Positions 57,785 to 64,000 of a stretch of 64,000 bases of DNA are shown here, piece by piece. Positions within the stretch are counted from its first letter, which is position 1, and each line of letters begins with the position of its first letter. Source of the DNA: Paenibacillaceae bacterium (GTDB lineage: Bacteria; Bacillota; Bacilli; Paenibacillales; Paenibacillaceae); contig CAAFUF010000034.1 of assembly GCA_900766135.1 (NCBI GenBank), positions 62,001-126,000 on the forward strand, read 5' to 3'. Made by a program: the position numbers and the translations under genes. The notes under the pieces were generated by a model. The model saw only the letters and a program-made list of their open reading frames with translations, was not told where the DNA came from and ran no database searches.

Positions 57785-59002
57785 TTATTGTTCGTCCCGT
57801 CCGATCTTCGGCGAATATCCGTGATGGCGGACCTGGTACCAAATGGCGGCGAACCCCAGCGCACCGATCAGCGTCAAGGCCACTCCGGACCGGTACATGA
57901 CGACCGAACCGAAATTCTGGAACATCCAGCCGCCCCAAAAACCCGCGATCACGCCGGCAAGGCCGCTGGCAGCGAACGTATACACCGCTTGTCCTGCCGA
58001 TCTCAGCGGCCGCGGCAGCAGCAGGGTGATCAGCTTCGTACCGACGTAGAAGAATCCGCCAAACGTCACGGAGTGCAGCAGTTGAATGAGCAGGATTTGA
58101 ATCGGTTGCGTCGCCTCGGACATCAGGTCCCAACGAATGGCGAACAGCAGGCTGACGATGGTGATGCAAGCAAGCAAATAGGACATTTTCCGTTTCAAAA
58201 AACGATCCAGCAGGATAAATGCCAGCAATTCAAAAACCGTCGATAGGAACACGGCGCCGCCGACCTCCAGCCGCGAACCGCCGAGGTCGGTCATGAACAG
58301 CGGCATGAACATGCTGTTCATCGCGTTCGGGATCGCCACCAGCATGCTAAACACGACGAAGGCGAGCAGGTACTTATTCTGCAGCGCCCGCCGGAGTTCC
58401 CAGCCTTTCAGCCAAGGCGTCTGAGACGATTGGCGAATGGAGGGAAGCAAGAGGGTGGCGCCGATCGCCAGCATCAAGGTGACGCTGAAGAGCAGGGAGA
58501 TCCCGTGATGGCCGATCACATCGATGATCGGTCCGGCGGCCAGCGCGATGAAGGTCCAGCCGAGCGAGCCCCAAATGCGGTAGCTGCCGAACCGGTTTTC
58601 CGTCTCCGCGGTATAGCCGAGAATCAAGGTGTTGCTTTGCGCCAGCAGCGGACTTAAGAAAAAATAAAGCAGGATCATCGTCAGATACAGCATCGAAAAC
58701 GTGTTGACCTTAAACATCAGATGCCCCATAACGAGCAAGCCTAGCATCATGGCTATCAGGATGGCGCGCGGATTTTGCCTTTGATCGCCCAGGTATCTCC
58801 AAAACGGGTGAGCGAGCAGCGAAATTAATGGCCCGATGGCCATCAGGCTGCCGATTTCCAGCTTGTCCATACCGATGTCTTGCAAATATAATTGAAAAAA
58901 GGCGGCAAAAATGACCATGGTTCCGTAAATGAAAAAGTTAAGCAGCCCTAGCGGCAACAACGAAAAGGACGAATGTCGTCTTTTGTCCTGCAAACGCGCC
59001 AT
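57785..59002 (-). CDS. MFS transporter (MFS_1-like / LacY-related)
   Basis: 405 residues, 12 membrane helices. SYRIWGSLGWTFIALAAGPI is the conserved R-x-W-G-S-x-G segment of the PPP/nucleoside:H+ symporter-like group. ATG 59002 lies immediately after AAAGGA; TTG 58993 has better spacing and may be the true start. The substrate is unknown; a sugar or nucleoside is possible given the LacI gene beside it. Confidence 0.85.
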   Translation of the reverse strand: MARLQDKRRHSSFSLLPLGLLNFFIYGTMVIFAAFFQLYLQDIGMDKLEIGSLMAIGPLISLLAHPFWRYLGDQRQNPRAILIAMMLGLLVMGHLMFKVNTFSMLYLTMILLYFFLSPLLAQSNTLILGYTAETENRFGSYRIWGSLGWTFIALAAGPIIDVIGHHGISLLFSVTLMLAIGATLLLPSIRQSSQTPWLKGWELRRALQNKYLLAFVVFSMLVAIPNAMNSMFMPLFMTDLGGSRLEVGGAVFLSTVFELLAFILLDRFLKRKMSYLLACITIVSLLFAIRWDLMSEATQPIQILLIQLLHSVTFGGFFYVGTKLITLLLPRPLRSAGQAVYTFAASGLAGVIAGFWGGWMFQNFGSVVMYRSGVALTLIGALGFAAIWYQVRHHGYSPKIGRDEQ

Positions 59003-59025
59003 TCCTTTCTGTCCGGGTCCAAGTG

Positions 59026-59047
59026 GTCACAAAGGGTAGCTTGTGAC
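59026..59047. promoter_or_regulatory. Inverted repeat between the MFS and mobA genes
   Basis: GTCACAA (59026-59032) and TTGTGAC (59041-59047) are a perfect 7-bp inverted repeat with an 8-nt gap, 24 bp before the MFS start. A regulator site is likely; which protein binds is unknown. Confidence 0.45.
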
Positions 59048-59134
59048 TATGCTCCCAATGTAACACACAGGTGAAAGGGGATACAAACCAAGTTTTTTTG
59101 GATTTACCATAATTTATGCATCGGGGGGGAACTG

Positions 59135-59515
59135 ATGAACACAACCGCCATTATTTTAACCGGCGGACGATCCAGCCGCATGGGTACCGATAAGGCGCTG
59201 CTCGAGCTTGGCGGATTGACGGTGCTGGAAAGGCTCATCCGGGAGCTGGAGCCGGTGGCTTCCAGAATCGTGATCGCGGCGGGCGACAAAGCGGGGTATG
59301 ACCGGTTCGGAAAAGAAGTCGTGACCGACCGTTTCCCTGGGGCCGGTCCGCTGGCCGGCCTGCACGCGGGTCTGGAGAGCTCGGCAACCGGTTGGAGCCT
59401 CGCGGTGGCTTGCGATACGCCGTTCGCGAATCGCGGCTTGTTCCGCGCCTTGCTGGAGCGGGCGGAGGCGGCAGAGGAGGCCGAGGGCCGGGCGGGCAGC
59501 CCGGCAGGCGCATGA
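59135..59515 (+). CDS. mobA: Molybdenum cofactor guanylyltransferase MobA, N-terminal part of split gene
   Basis: 126 residues with the nucleotidyltransferase start AIILTGGRSSRMGTDKALLE (L-x-G-G-x-S-x-R-M-G-x-D-K), DRFPGAGPLAGLHAGL and ACDTPF (metal-binding Asp). After RALLERAEAAEEAEGRAGSP the frame stops at TGA 59513-59515 in very GC-rich sequence; the missing third of MobA continues in another frame from ATG 59512. MobA adds GMP to molybdopterin to give MGD. A frameshift or a real two-chain enzyme are both possible. Confidence 0.85.
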   Translation: MNTTAIILTGGRSSRMGTDKALLELGGLTVLERLIRELEPVASRIVIAAGDKAGYDRFGKEVVTDRFPGAGPLAGLHAGLESSATGWSLAVACDTPFANRGLFRALLERAEAAEEAEGRAGSPAGA

Positions 59516-59814
59516 CAGGCGCCCCGGCAGGTTTCGCTGTGGCGGAGGCGGTCCTCGCCCGCACGGAGGGGCGGGCGCATCCGCTGCTGGCGGCCTACCG
59601 GCGCAGCGTGCTTCCGGGTCTGGAAGCGCGGCTTCACGCAGGCCGCCTCAAAATGACGGCTTGGACCGAAACGCTGCGCACCGAATATATCGAAGGGGAG
59701 GCCCTCGCGTTAGCGTCGGGCCTCCCCTTGGAGTGGTGCGCGTTTAATATGAACAAGCCGGAGGATTACGAGCGGGCCCGAATCCGGCTTGAATCGGGCC
59801 CGCTGACGGGCTAA
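59512..59814 (+). CDS. mobA: MobA C-terminal part in shifted frame
   Basis: 100 residues from ATG 59512, which overlaps the stop of the first part as ATGA. GRAHPLLAAYRRSVLPGLEA is the family's h-P-L-x-A-x-Y block and CAFNMNKPEDYERAR the N-x-N-T-P-E-D-x end. Together the two ORFs make a full MobA. The overlap could allow coupled translation, but a one-base sequencing or real frameshift is simpler. Confidence 0.75.
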   Translation: MTGAPAGFAVAEAVLARTEGRAHPLLAAYRRSVLPGLEARLHAGRLKMTAWTETLRTEYIEGEALALASGLPLEWCAFNMNKPEDYERARIRLESGPLTG

Positions 59815-60818
59815 CCGCCGATCTGCGACATCCGGCGGGCCGTTGGCGTATGGCTTTGCTGCTTCTGCTCCAAGGCCAGAGCCATTTCGTGGTTCTTCGG
59901 CTTGGCTCCAAGCGCCTTCAGGAACAGGGAGCGGATGCCCTCATGGTCGCCGGCCGCGGCATACGGGCGCACGTGCAGCTCATCTGACCAATACAAGCAG
60001 GCCTTGATATGTCCGTCGGCGGTCAAGCGCAGCCGGTTGCAATTGTCGCAGAAATGGTCGCTGACCGGATGAATCAACCCGAACGTTCCGGCCGCGCCTG
60101 CGATACGGCGGCTTTCGGCTGGGCCGTTGCCGCGGGGACCTTCGACGCCTTCCACTTCCCAGCCCGCTTCCTGGCACACGTCTTCCACGGCCGTCAGGGG
60201 CAAGTAGGTTTTGCGCCAGGAGTCGCTGGCACTGCCGATCGGCATGTATTCGATAAAGCGCACATGCAGCGGCCGGTCCAACGTTAATTCGAGAAACTCG
60301 CGGATTTCATCCTCGTTGATCCCTTTCATCAGGACTACGTTGAGCTTAATCGGCTCGAAGCCGACCTCGACGGCAGCCTGAATTCCTTCCAGCACTTTCT
60401 CCACCTCGCCGCCGCGGGTAATCATGGCAAAGCGGTCCTGGCGCAGCGAATCCAGACTGATGTTCACCCGCTTTAATCCCGCTTGCTTCAGCAGCTCCGC
60501 CTTTTTGGCCAGAAACATGCCGTTCGTGGTTAATGCGATATCTTCAATGCCCGGTATGCCGGAAAGCATGGCAACAAGTTGTTCCAAATCTTTGCGCACC
60601 AGCGGCTCGCCGCCGGTTAGCCGAATTTTGCGGAGGCCCATCGGAGCAAGAGCCGATACCGTCTCGGCAATTTCTTCGTAGCTCATGATTTCCTCATGCG
60701 GCTGAAAAACCATTCCCTCGGCGGGCATGCAGTAGACGCAGCGCAAATTGCATCGGTCGGTGACGGAAATGCGCAGGTAATCGTGCTTTCGCCCAAAAGG
60801 GTCAAGCAGCTGCTCCAT
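59811..60818 (-). CDS. moaA: GTP 3',8-cyclase MoaA
   Basis: 335 residues of a radical SAM enzyme: RISVTDRCNLRCVYCMPAEG (Cys-x3-Cys-x2-Cys cluster), LTGGEPLVRKD, and the second cluster FCDNCNRLRLTADGHIKACL. It ends in the conserved double glycine, here SQIGG. It carries out the first step of molybdenum cofactor synthesis. Starts with AAAGGAGGCG before ATG. Its end overlaps that of mobA by 4 nt, tail to tail. Confidence 0.95.
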   Translation of the reverse strand: MEQLLDPFGRKHDYLRISVTDRCNLRCVYCMPAEGMVFQPHEEIMSYEEIAETVSALAPMGLRKIRLTGGEPLVRKDLEQLVAMLSGIPGIEDIALTTNGMFLAKKAELLKQAGLKRVNISLDSLRQDRFAMITRGGEVEKVLEGIQAAVEVGFEPIKLNVVLMKGINEDEIREFLELTLDRPLHVRFIEYMPIGSASDSWRKTYLPLTAVEDVCQEAGWEVEGVEGPRGNGPAESRRIAGAAGTFGLIHPVSDHFCDNCNRLRLTADGHIKACLYWSDELHVRPYAAAGDHEGIRSLFLKALGAKPKNHEMALALEQKQQSHTPTARRMSQIGG

Positions 60819-60850
60819 GTGTACGCCTCCTTTCGTTCTAAGTGCTTCAA

Positions 60851-60879
60851 ATTTTATATATATTCAACCGGATCGTCAA
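60851..60879 (-). promoter_or_regulatory. moaA promoter
   Basis: Minus strand TTGACG (60874-60879), 17-nt spacer, TAAAAT (60851-60856). The -35 overlaps the palindrome GTCAA-TGCG-TTGAC (60875-60888), a possible operator. Confidence 0.65.
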
Positions 60880-60945
60880 TGCGTTGACACACACTGTTCA
60901 AGTATATTCTGTGGCGGACGATGATACAATGGAACTATAGCAAAG

Positions 60946-60989
60946 TGTAAGAAAGATCACATTAAAGCGCTTACATTGTAGAGTATAAT
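60946..60989 (+). promoter_or_regulatory. FNR-type box and promoter upstream of torD
   Basis: TGTAAGAAAGATCACA (60946-60961) matches TGTGA-N6-TCACA in nine of ten positions; TATAAT follows at 60984-60989. With a start near 60996 the box is centred at about -42, the class II activator position, and no good -35 is present, so activation is needed. Confidence 0.65.
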
Positions 60990-60995
60990 ACAAGT

Positions 60996-61062
60996 AAGCG
61001 ATACGTGATCCCCCTTAATCATGTGTCGGTATATGCATTCTAGATGATTTCCGACACTTTTT
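60996..61062 (+). ncRNA. Candidate anaerobically induced small RNA or terminated leader
   Basis: Expected transcript of about 67 nt from the FNR-type promoter to a terminator. It contains the unpaired C-rich stretch GTGATCCCCCTTAATC (61004-61020 region) before the hairpin GTGTCGG (61023-61029)/CCGACAC (61051-61057) with TTTTT (61058-61062). The plan of a short 5' single-stranded C-rich segment plus terminator resembles RoxS/RsaE, and control by FNR resembles FnrS. There is no ORF with a ribosome site. It could instead be an attenuated leader for torD, 120 nt downstream. Confidence 0.5.
61023..61062 (+). terminator. Terminator upstream of torD
   Basis: Seven-bp perfect stem GTGTCGG/CCGACAC with a 21-nt loop, then T5. 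The stem is modest, so partial readthrough is possible. Confidence 0.65.
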
Positions 61063-61099
61063 AAGGAAGTCATCTTTTTTTTCGCACAATTTCATTATC

Positions 61100-61156
61100 G
61101 TTTAAAAAGTCGGGTTCTCTTGAACTGCTTCGTGATCCGAAGCTGACTTTTTAAAC
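61100..61156. repeat. 57-bp element with perfect 12-bp inverted ends
   Basis: GTTTAAAAAGTC (61100-61111) and GACTTTTTAAAC (61145-61156); same family as 6860-6939 (GTTCAAAAAGTC). It sits in the torD leader, 25 nt before the start codon. Confidence 0.7.
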
Positions 61157-61181
61157 AACAAATACAGGGAGATGAATTCGG

Positions 61182-61874
61182 ATGGCAATGCTGTTCAAAC
61201 CTTTGGTCTACACGCAGGAGCAGGTTCAGTGGCTGGAAACTCGCGGGATGGTATATCAGTTGTTGATGGATTTTCTGAGCCGCCCGCCGCGGATGTCCTC
61301 GATTGCTCAGTGGCGCCGCAAGGTGGAACGGAACCCGAAGGCGGGGGTCAGCAAGGGTGGCCGGAGGTTGATTGCCTATCTGAAGAGCATTCCCGAAGAG
61401 GAATTTCGCAGCGTCTGCCATCAAGAGGCGAAGGAATACGAGCGCCTGTTTTCTGGCCGCGAGGCGGTTATCCCGTCCTGCGAAAGCTTGTTCCGCAGCC
61501 GCCGGGAAGGGTCCGGCGCGATGGCTTGCAGTGCTGAAGTCCGCAAGCTATATATGGATAATGCGGTGGTATTCAACAAATTGAACGGGGAGCGCGACGA
61601 CCATATCGCTCTGGAGTTGGAATTTATGGCGGTGCTGGCCGAAGGGATGCTGGCCAAAGCCAGCCTCCAGCAAAGCTGCCTGGCCCTGGCGGACGCACAG
61701 ATCCTTTTCCTGGAGGCGCATTTGCTGAAATGGGCGCAGCCGTTTGCCCAAGAGCTGCAGCAAGCAACGCAGAGCCCGCTCTTTACCGGATTGGCCGAAA
61801 TGATGGATGAATTCCTGGCGAACGATCTGCAGCAGCTTCGTGCGTGGCGTGAGAGCCAGCAGCCGGCGATCTAA
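61182..61874 (+). CDS. TorD/DmsD-family molybdoenzyme chaperone-like protein
   Basis: 230 residues, all helical. RGMVYQLLMDFLSRPP near residue 21 is the TorD opening, EYERLFSGREAVIPSCESLF (about 84-103) corresponds to the family E-Y-x-x-L-F block, and DDHIALELEFMAVLAEGML (about 138-156) to the D-H-x-x-x-E-L-x-F-M core. Such proteins guide cofactor insertion into DMSO/TMAO/nitrate reductase-type enzymes. No matching reductase operon is adjacent; the partner must be elsewhere. It lies downstream of an FNR-type promoter. Confidence 0.85.
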   Translation: MAMLFKPLVYTQEQVQWLETRGMVYQLLMDFLSRPPRMSSIAQWRRKVERNPKAGVSKGGRRLIAYLKSIPEEEFRSVCHQEAKEYERLFSGREAVIPSCESLFRSRREGSGAMACSAEVRKLYMDNAVVFNKLNGERDDHIALELEFMAVLAEGMLAKASLQQSCLALADAQILFLEAHLLKWAQPFAQELQQATQSPLFTGLAEMMDEFLANDLQQLRAWRESQQPAI

Positions 61875-61890
61875 TTAAAACAAAGCAAAA

Positions 61891-61934
61891 AAGACCTTAA
61901 CCTCCGCAGAGATGCGGGGTTGAGGTCTTTTTTT
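61891..61934 (+). terminator. Terminator of torD
   Basis: AAGACCTTAACC and GGTTGAGGTCTT with an inner CCGC/GCGG pairing, followed by T7. Confidence 0.9.
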
Positions 61935-61951
61935 AACGGCCGGTACAGCTC

Positions 61952-62142
61952 TAACGCTTATCACAGGGCTTATTTGCGTAAATGCCACCGGTTTGAAATC
62001 CTAACGCTTGGGACAATGCTTATTCCCCCATTTGGCGGCCGGGATCAGCTGTTTTGACCGGAATAGGGTTGCTCACCGTCGTTAGAATCTCCATCCCCTC
62101 GGATTTGCCCAAATAACGCTCGTCATCAGCGTTACGCCCGGG
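61952..62142. repeat. Noncoding region with three copies of a degenerate TAACGCTT repeat
   Basis: Two direct copies begin TAACGCTTATCACAGGGCTT (61953) and TAACGCTTGGGACAATGCTT (62001). A third, inverted, copy reads on the minus strand TAACGCTGATGACGAGCGTT (62133 downward) and continues ATTTGGGCAAATCC, like ATTTGCGTAAATGCC of the first. No gene is seen here; the region looks like a BIME-type intergenic repeat cluster. Confidence 0.65.
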
Positions 62143-62181
62143 ACTCGTCTGCGGCTAAGGGACAATGGCTCATTCAATGTG

Positions 62182-62220
62182 AAAAGGCGGCGCAGGAATG
62201 ATTTCCTTGCGCCGCCTTTT
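62182..62220 (-). terminator. Terminator of the RND pump gene
   Basis: AAAAGGCGGCGCAGGAA and TTCCTTGCGCCGCCTTTT form a long stem with one bulge; T-rich end on the minus strand. Confidence 0.85.
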
Positions 62221-62226
62221 GCTGTT

Positions 62227-64000
62227 CTATTCCAGTTCTTTGGCCGACAAATCGCGGCGACGGAACTTCATCAGGAATTCGTACACGATCGGCACGATGA
62301 CCAGCGTGAGCAACGTCGAGCTGATCAAGCCGCCGATAACGGTAATGCCGAGGCCGCGCGAGATAATCCCGGCGCTGTGCTCCCAGCCGAAGACCAGCGG
62401 CAGCAGCGCGCCGATCGTCGCCAGGGCGGTCATCAGAATCGGGCGAAGCCGGGTCGTTCCCGCTTCGAGCAAGGCTTCGCGGGTCGACATGCCTTCGCGT
62501 TCCTTATGGATAACGCGGTCGATCAGCACGATCGCGTTGGTGACGACGATACCGATCAACATGAGCACGCCCATCAAGGCCGAGACGTTTAGCGTCTCTC
62601 CGCCGATCAGGAGGCCTACCATGGCACCGATGACGATGAACGGCAGGGAGAACAGAATCGTAAACGGAGCCAGGCCGCCGCCGAAAGTAACGACGAGGAC
62701 AAAATAGACGATGGCGATTGCCGCCAACATGGCGATGCCCAGCTGGCCAAACGTATCGTTGATCTGTTGGGTGACGCCGCCAAATTTGACGGTGACGCCG
62801 TCCGGCAGATCCAGCTTGTCGATTTTCTCCTGCAGGCTGGTAGAAGCTTTCTGCACGTCGGTAGACGTGATTTTTGCGCTGACTTCAACGACCATCTTCC
62901 CGTCGATTCGCATGATGGAATCCGGGGAGGTGCCTTTTTCAACCTTCGCCACGTCCTTGATCGGGACCTGAATACCCAGCGGCGAAGTCAGCGTTTCGTT
63001 CTCGATATCGTCGATGCTGCTATAGGTCTGGCTGTCGGTTTCGATGTACACATTGTAGTTCTTGCCGTCGATGGACACCTCCGTCAGGACCGGACGTTCG
63101 CGAACCGGGCTCAGCTTCATCGCCAATTGGCCCGGCGTCAGGCCGAGGGAGCTTAGCTTCTGTTGGTCTGCGACCAAGGTGTATTGCTCGTAGGTTTTCG
63201 AGAGGCTGGTTTCGCCTTTCTCGAAGTTCTTCGTATCCTCCGTAATCAAAGCGAGGATTTGATCCGATACGGGCTTGATTTGCTCCAGCTCGTCACCAAA
63301 CACATTTACGCTGAGCGAGCCGCCGCCCAAACCGCCGGTCATGAGCTCGGACATATCGCTCCATTCGCCTTTCGGAAGCTCGGCCCGCAAGCCCTCCATC
63401 AGCTTCTCCTTCACGTCGCTGAAATGGTCGGTATCCGGATCATAGGCGATGTAGAATAAGGCCGAATTGGAGGAGCCCATCCCCAGCGGATTGTCGCCGC
63501 CAATGGAATACTGCATCCTGTCGACGCCTGGCTGGTCGAGGATGTACTTCTCTATGCTCAACATATCCTTCTCCACATCTTCCAGTTGGGCACCCGGTTC
63601 CGGGGAGTAGGTTGCCATCACATACTTATCCTCCTGCTCTGGCAGGAAGCTGACGCCGACCAGAGGGTACAGGAACAAGCTGCCGACGAGCAGGACGACC
63701 GCAAGCCCGAAGGTGATCAGCTTATGGGACAACGACCACTCCAGAATGCGCCGATAGCCGCGGGCGATGCCTTTCGGCTTCTCGTCGTGGTTGTGCTTCT
63801 TGCCGAGGCCCTTGCGGAACAGCGTATGCGCCAGCGCCGGCACGAGGGTGATAGCTACCAGCAGCGAGGCCAGGAGCGAGAAGACCATCGTCAGCGCAAA
63901 CGGCTGGAACAATTCGCCGACCATCCCGCTGACGAAAGCGAGCGGCAGGAAGACGGCGATCGTCACGATCGTCGAAGACATGATCGGAACGAACATCTCC
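62227..64000 (-). CDS. swrC: RND efflux pump (SwrC/AcrB-like), C-terminal part
   Basis: 591 residues are visible; the gene continues past the window end. It holds the C-terminal halves of an RND permease: membrane helices 4-6 region (STIVTIAVFLPLAFVSGMVG), a second large extracytoplasmic domain (about residues 115-440, with EPGAQLEDVEKDMLSIEKYI and PVRERPVLTEVSIDGK) and helices 7-12 with GIVVTNAIVLIDRVI and EALLEAGTTRLRPILMTALA. Gram-positive members of this type (SwrC/YerP) export surfactin or other amphiphiles. C-terminus is short and charged. Confidence 0.9.
   Translation of the reverse strand, partial: EMFVPIMSSTIVTIAVFLPLAFVSGMVGELFQPFALTMVFSLLASLLVAITLVPALAHTLFRKGLGKKHNHDEKPKGIARGYRRILEWSLSHKLITFGLAVVLLVGSLFLYPLVGVSFLPEQEDKYVMATYSPEPGAQLEDVEKDMLSIEKYILDQPGVDRMQYSIGGDNPLGMGSSNSALFYIAYDPDTDHFSDVKEKLMEGLRAELPKGEWSDMSELMTGGLGGGSLSVNVFGDELEQIKPVSDQILALITEDTKNFEKGETSLSKTYEQYTLVADQQKLSSLGLTPGQLAMKLSPVRERPVLTEVSIDGKNYNVYIETDSQTYSSIDDIENETLTSPLGIQVPIKDVAKVEKGTSPDSIMRIDGKMVVEVSAKITSTDVQKASTSLQEKIDKLDLPDGVTVKFGGVTQQINDTFGQLGIAMLAAIAIVYFVLVVTFGGGLAPFTILFSLPFIVIGAMVGLLIGGETLNVSALMGVLMLIGIVVTNAIVLIDRVIHKEREGMSTREALLEAGTTRLRPILMTALATIGALLPLVFGWEHSAGIISRGLGITVIGGLISSTLLTLVIVPIVYEFLMKFRRRDLSAKELE

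Overview
The window looks like chromosome of a spore-forming, facultatively anaerobic Paenibacillus-type Firmicute. The basis is the set of genes: two GerA-type germinant receptor operons, a PdaA cortex deacetylase, PerR, a tcyABC-type cystine importer, strong AGGAGG ribosome sites with frequent TTG/GTG starts, and about 55% GC. This is inference from gene content; no rRNA or tRNA gene was seen and no database was searched.

Layout. 1-4.3 kb: SGNH/MBOAT acyltransferase pair, lrgAB (cidAB) operon with its divergent LysR regulator. 4.4-11.2 kb: APC amino-acid permease, pdaA, and a MarR-controlled heterodimeric ABC exporter. 11.3-14.5 kb: a 90-bp palindromic repeat, an FNR-like regulator, a V4R-domain protein behind a perfect FNR box, and a chemoreceptor interrupted by an amber codon. 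14.5-17.3 kb: a four-gene lipid-linked sugar transfer operon (GT-C, GT2, DUF2304, SMR-like). 17.3-20.2 kb: AlkA-type glycosylase and an ABC-F ATPase behind a leader-peptide attenuator. 20.3-24.8 kb: cystine ABC importer and a PadR-HAAS-DUF4097 operon. 25-38 kb: a Rieske FAD oxidoreductase, ger operon 1, PerR with an overlapping response-regulator-like gene, a chemoreceptor, and ger operon 2. 38-45.4 kb: hemD, phasin-like gene, aarF, DEAD-box helicase, D,D-carboxypeptidase, and a Fur-controlled siderophore ATPase/FhuF pair. 45.6-54.7 kb: NADH oxidase, broken SDR, formate/nitrite channel, a degenerate IS1595-like transposase among repeats, a molybdopterin oxidoreductase, MFS and GNAT genes. 54.8-64 kb: glnS, LacI, MFS, a split mobA, moaA, a TorD-like chaperone and the end of a SwrC-like RND pump.

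The unifying theme is oxygen and redox response. An FNR-like regulator with candidate Fe-S cysteines and an E-x2-S-R recognition helix lies in the same window as FNR/Rex-type palindromes in front of V4R, nox, the FNT channel and torD, and as genes for molybdenum cofactor (moaA, mobA), a molybdoenzyme and its type of chaperone. The most novel candidate is a short transcript upstream of torD. It has an FNR-type box at about -42, a TATAAT -10, a C-rich segment and a terminator after about 67 nt, which fits an anaerobically induced small RNA (RoxS/RsaE or FnrS-like in logic) or an attenuated leader. Other strong leads are the leader-peptide attenuator of the ABC-F gene, the three stacked operators at nox, and a family of palindromes shared between a solitary 90-bp element and the flanks of the degenerate transposase.
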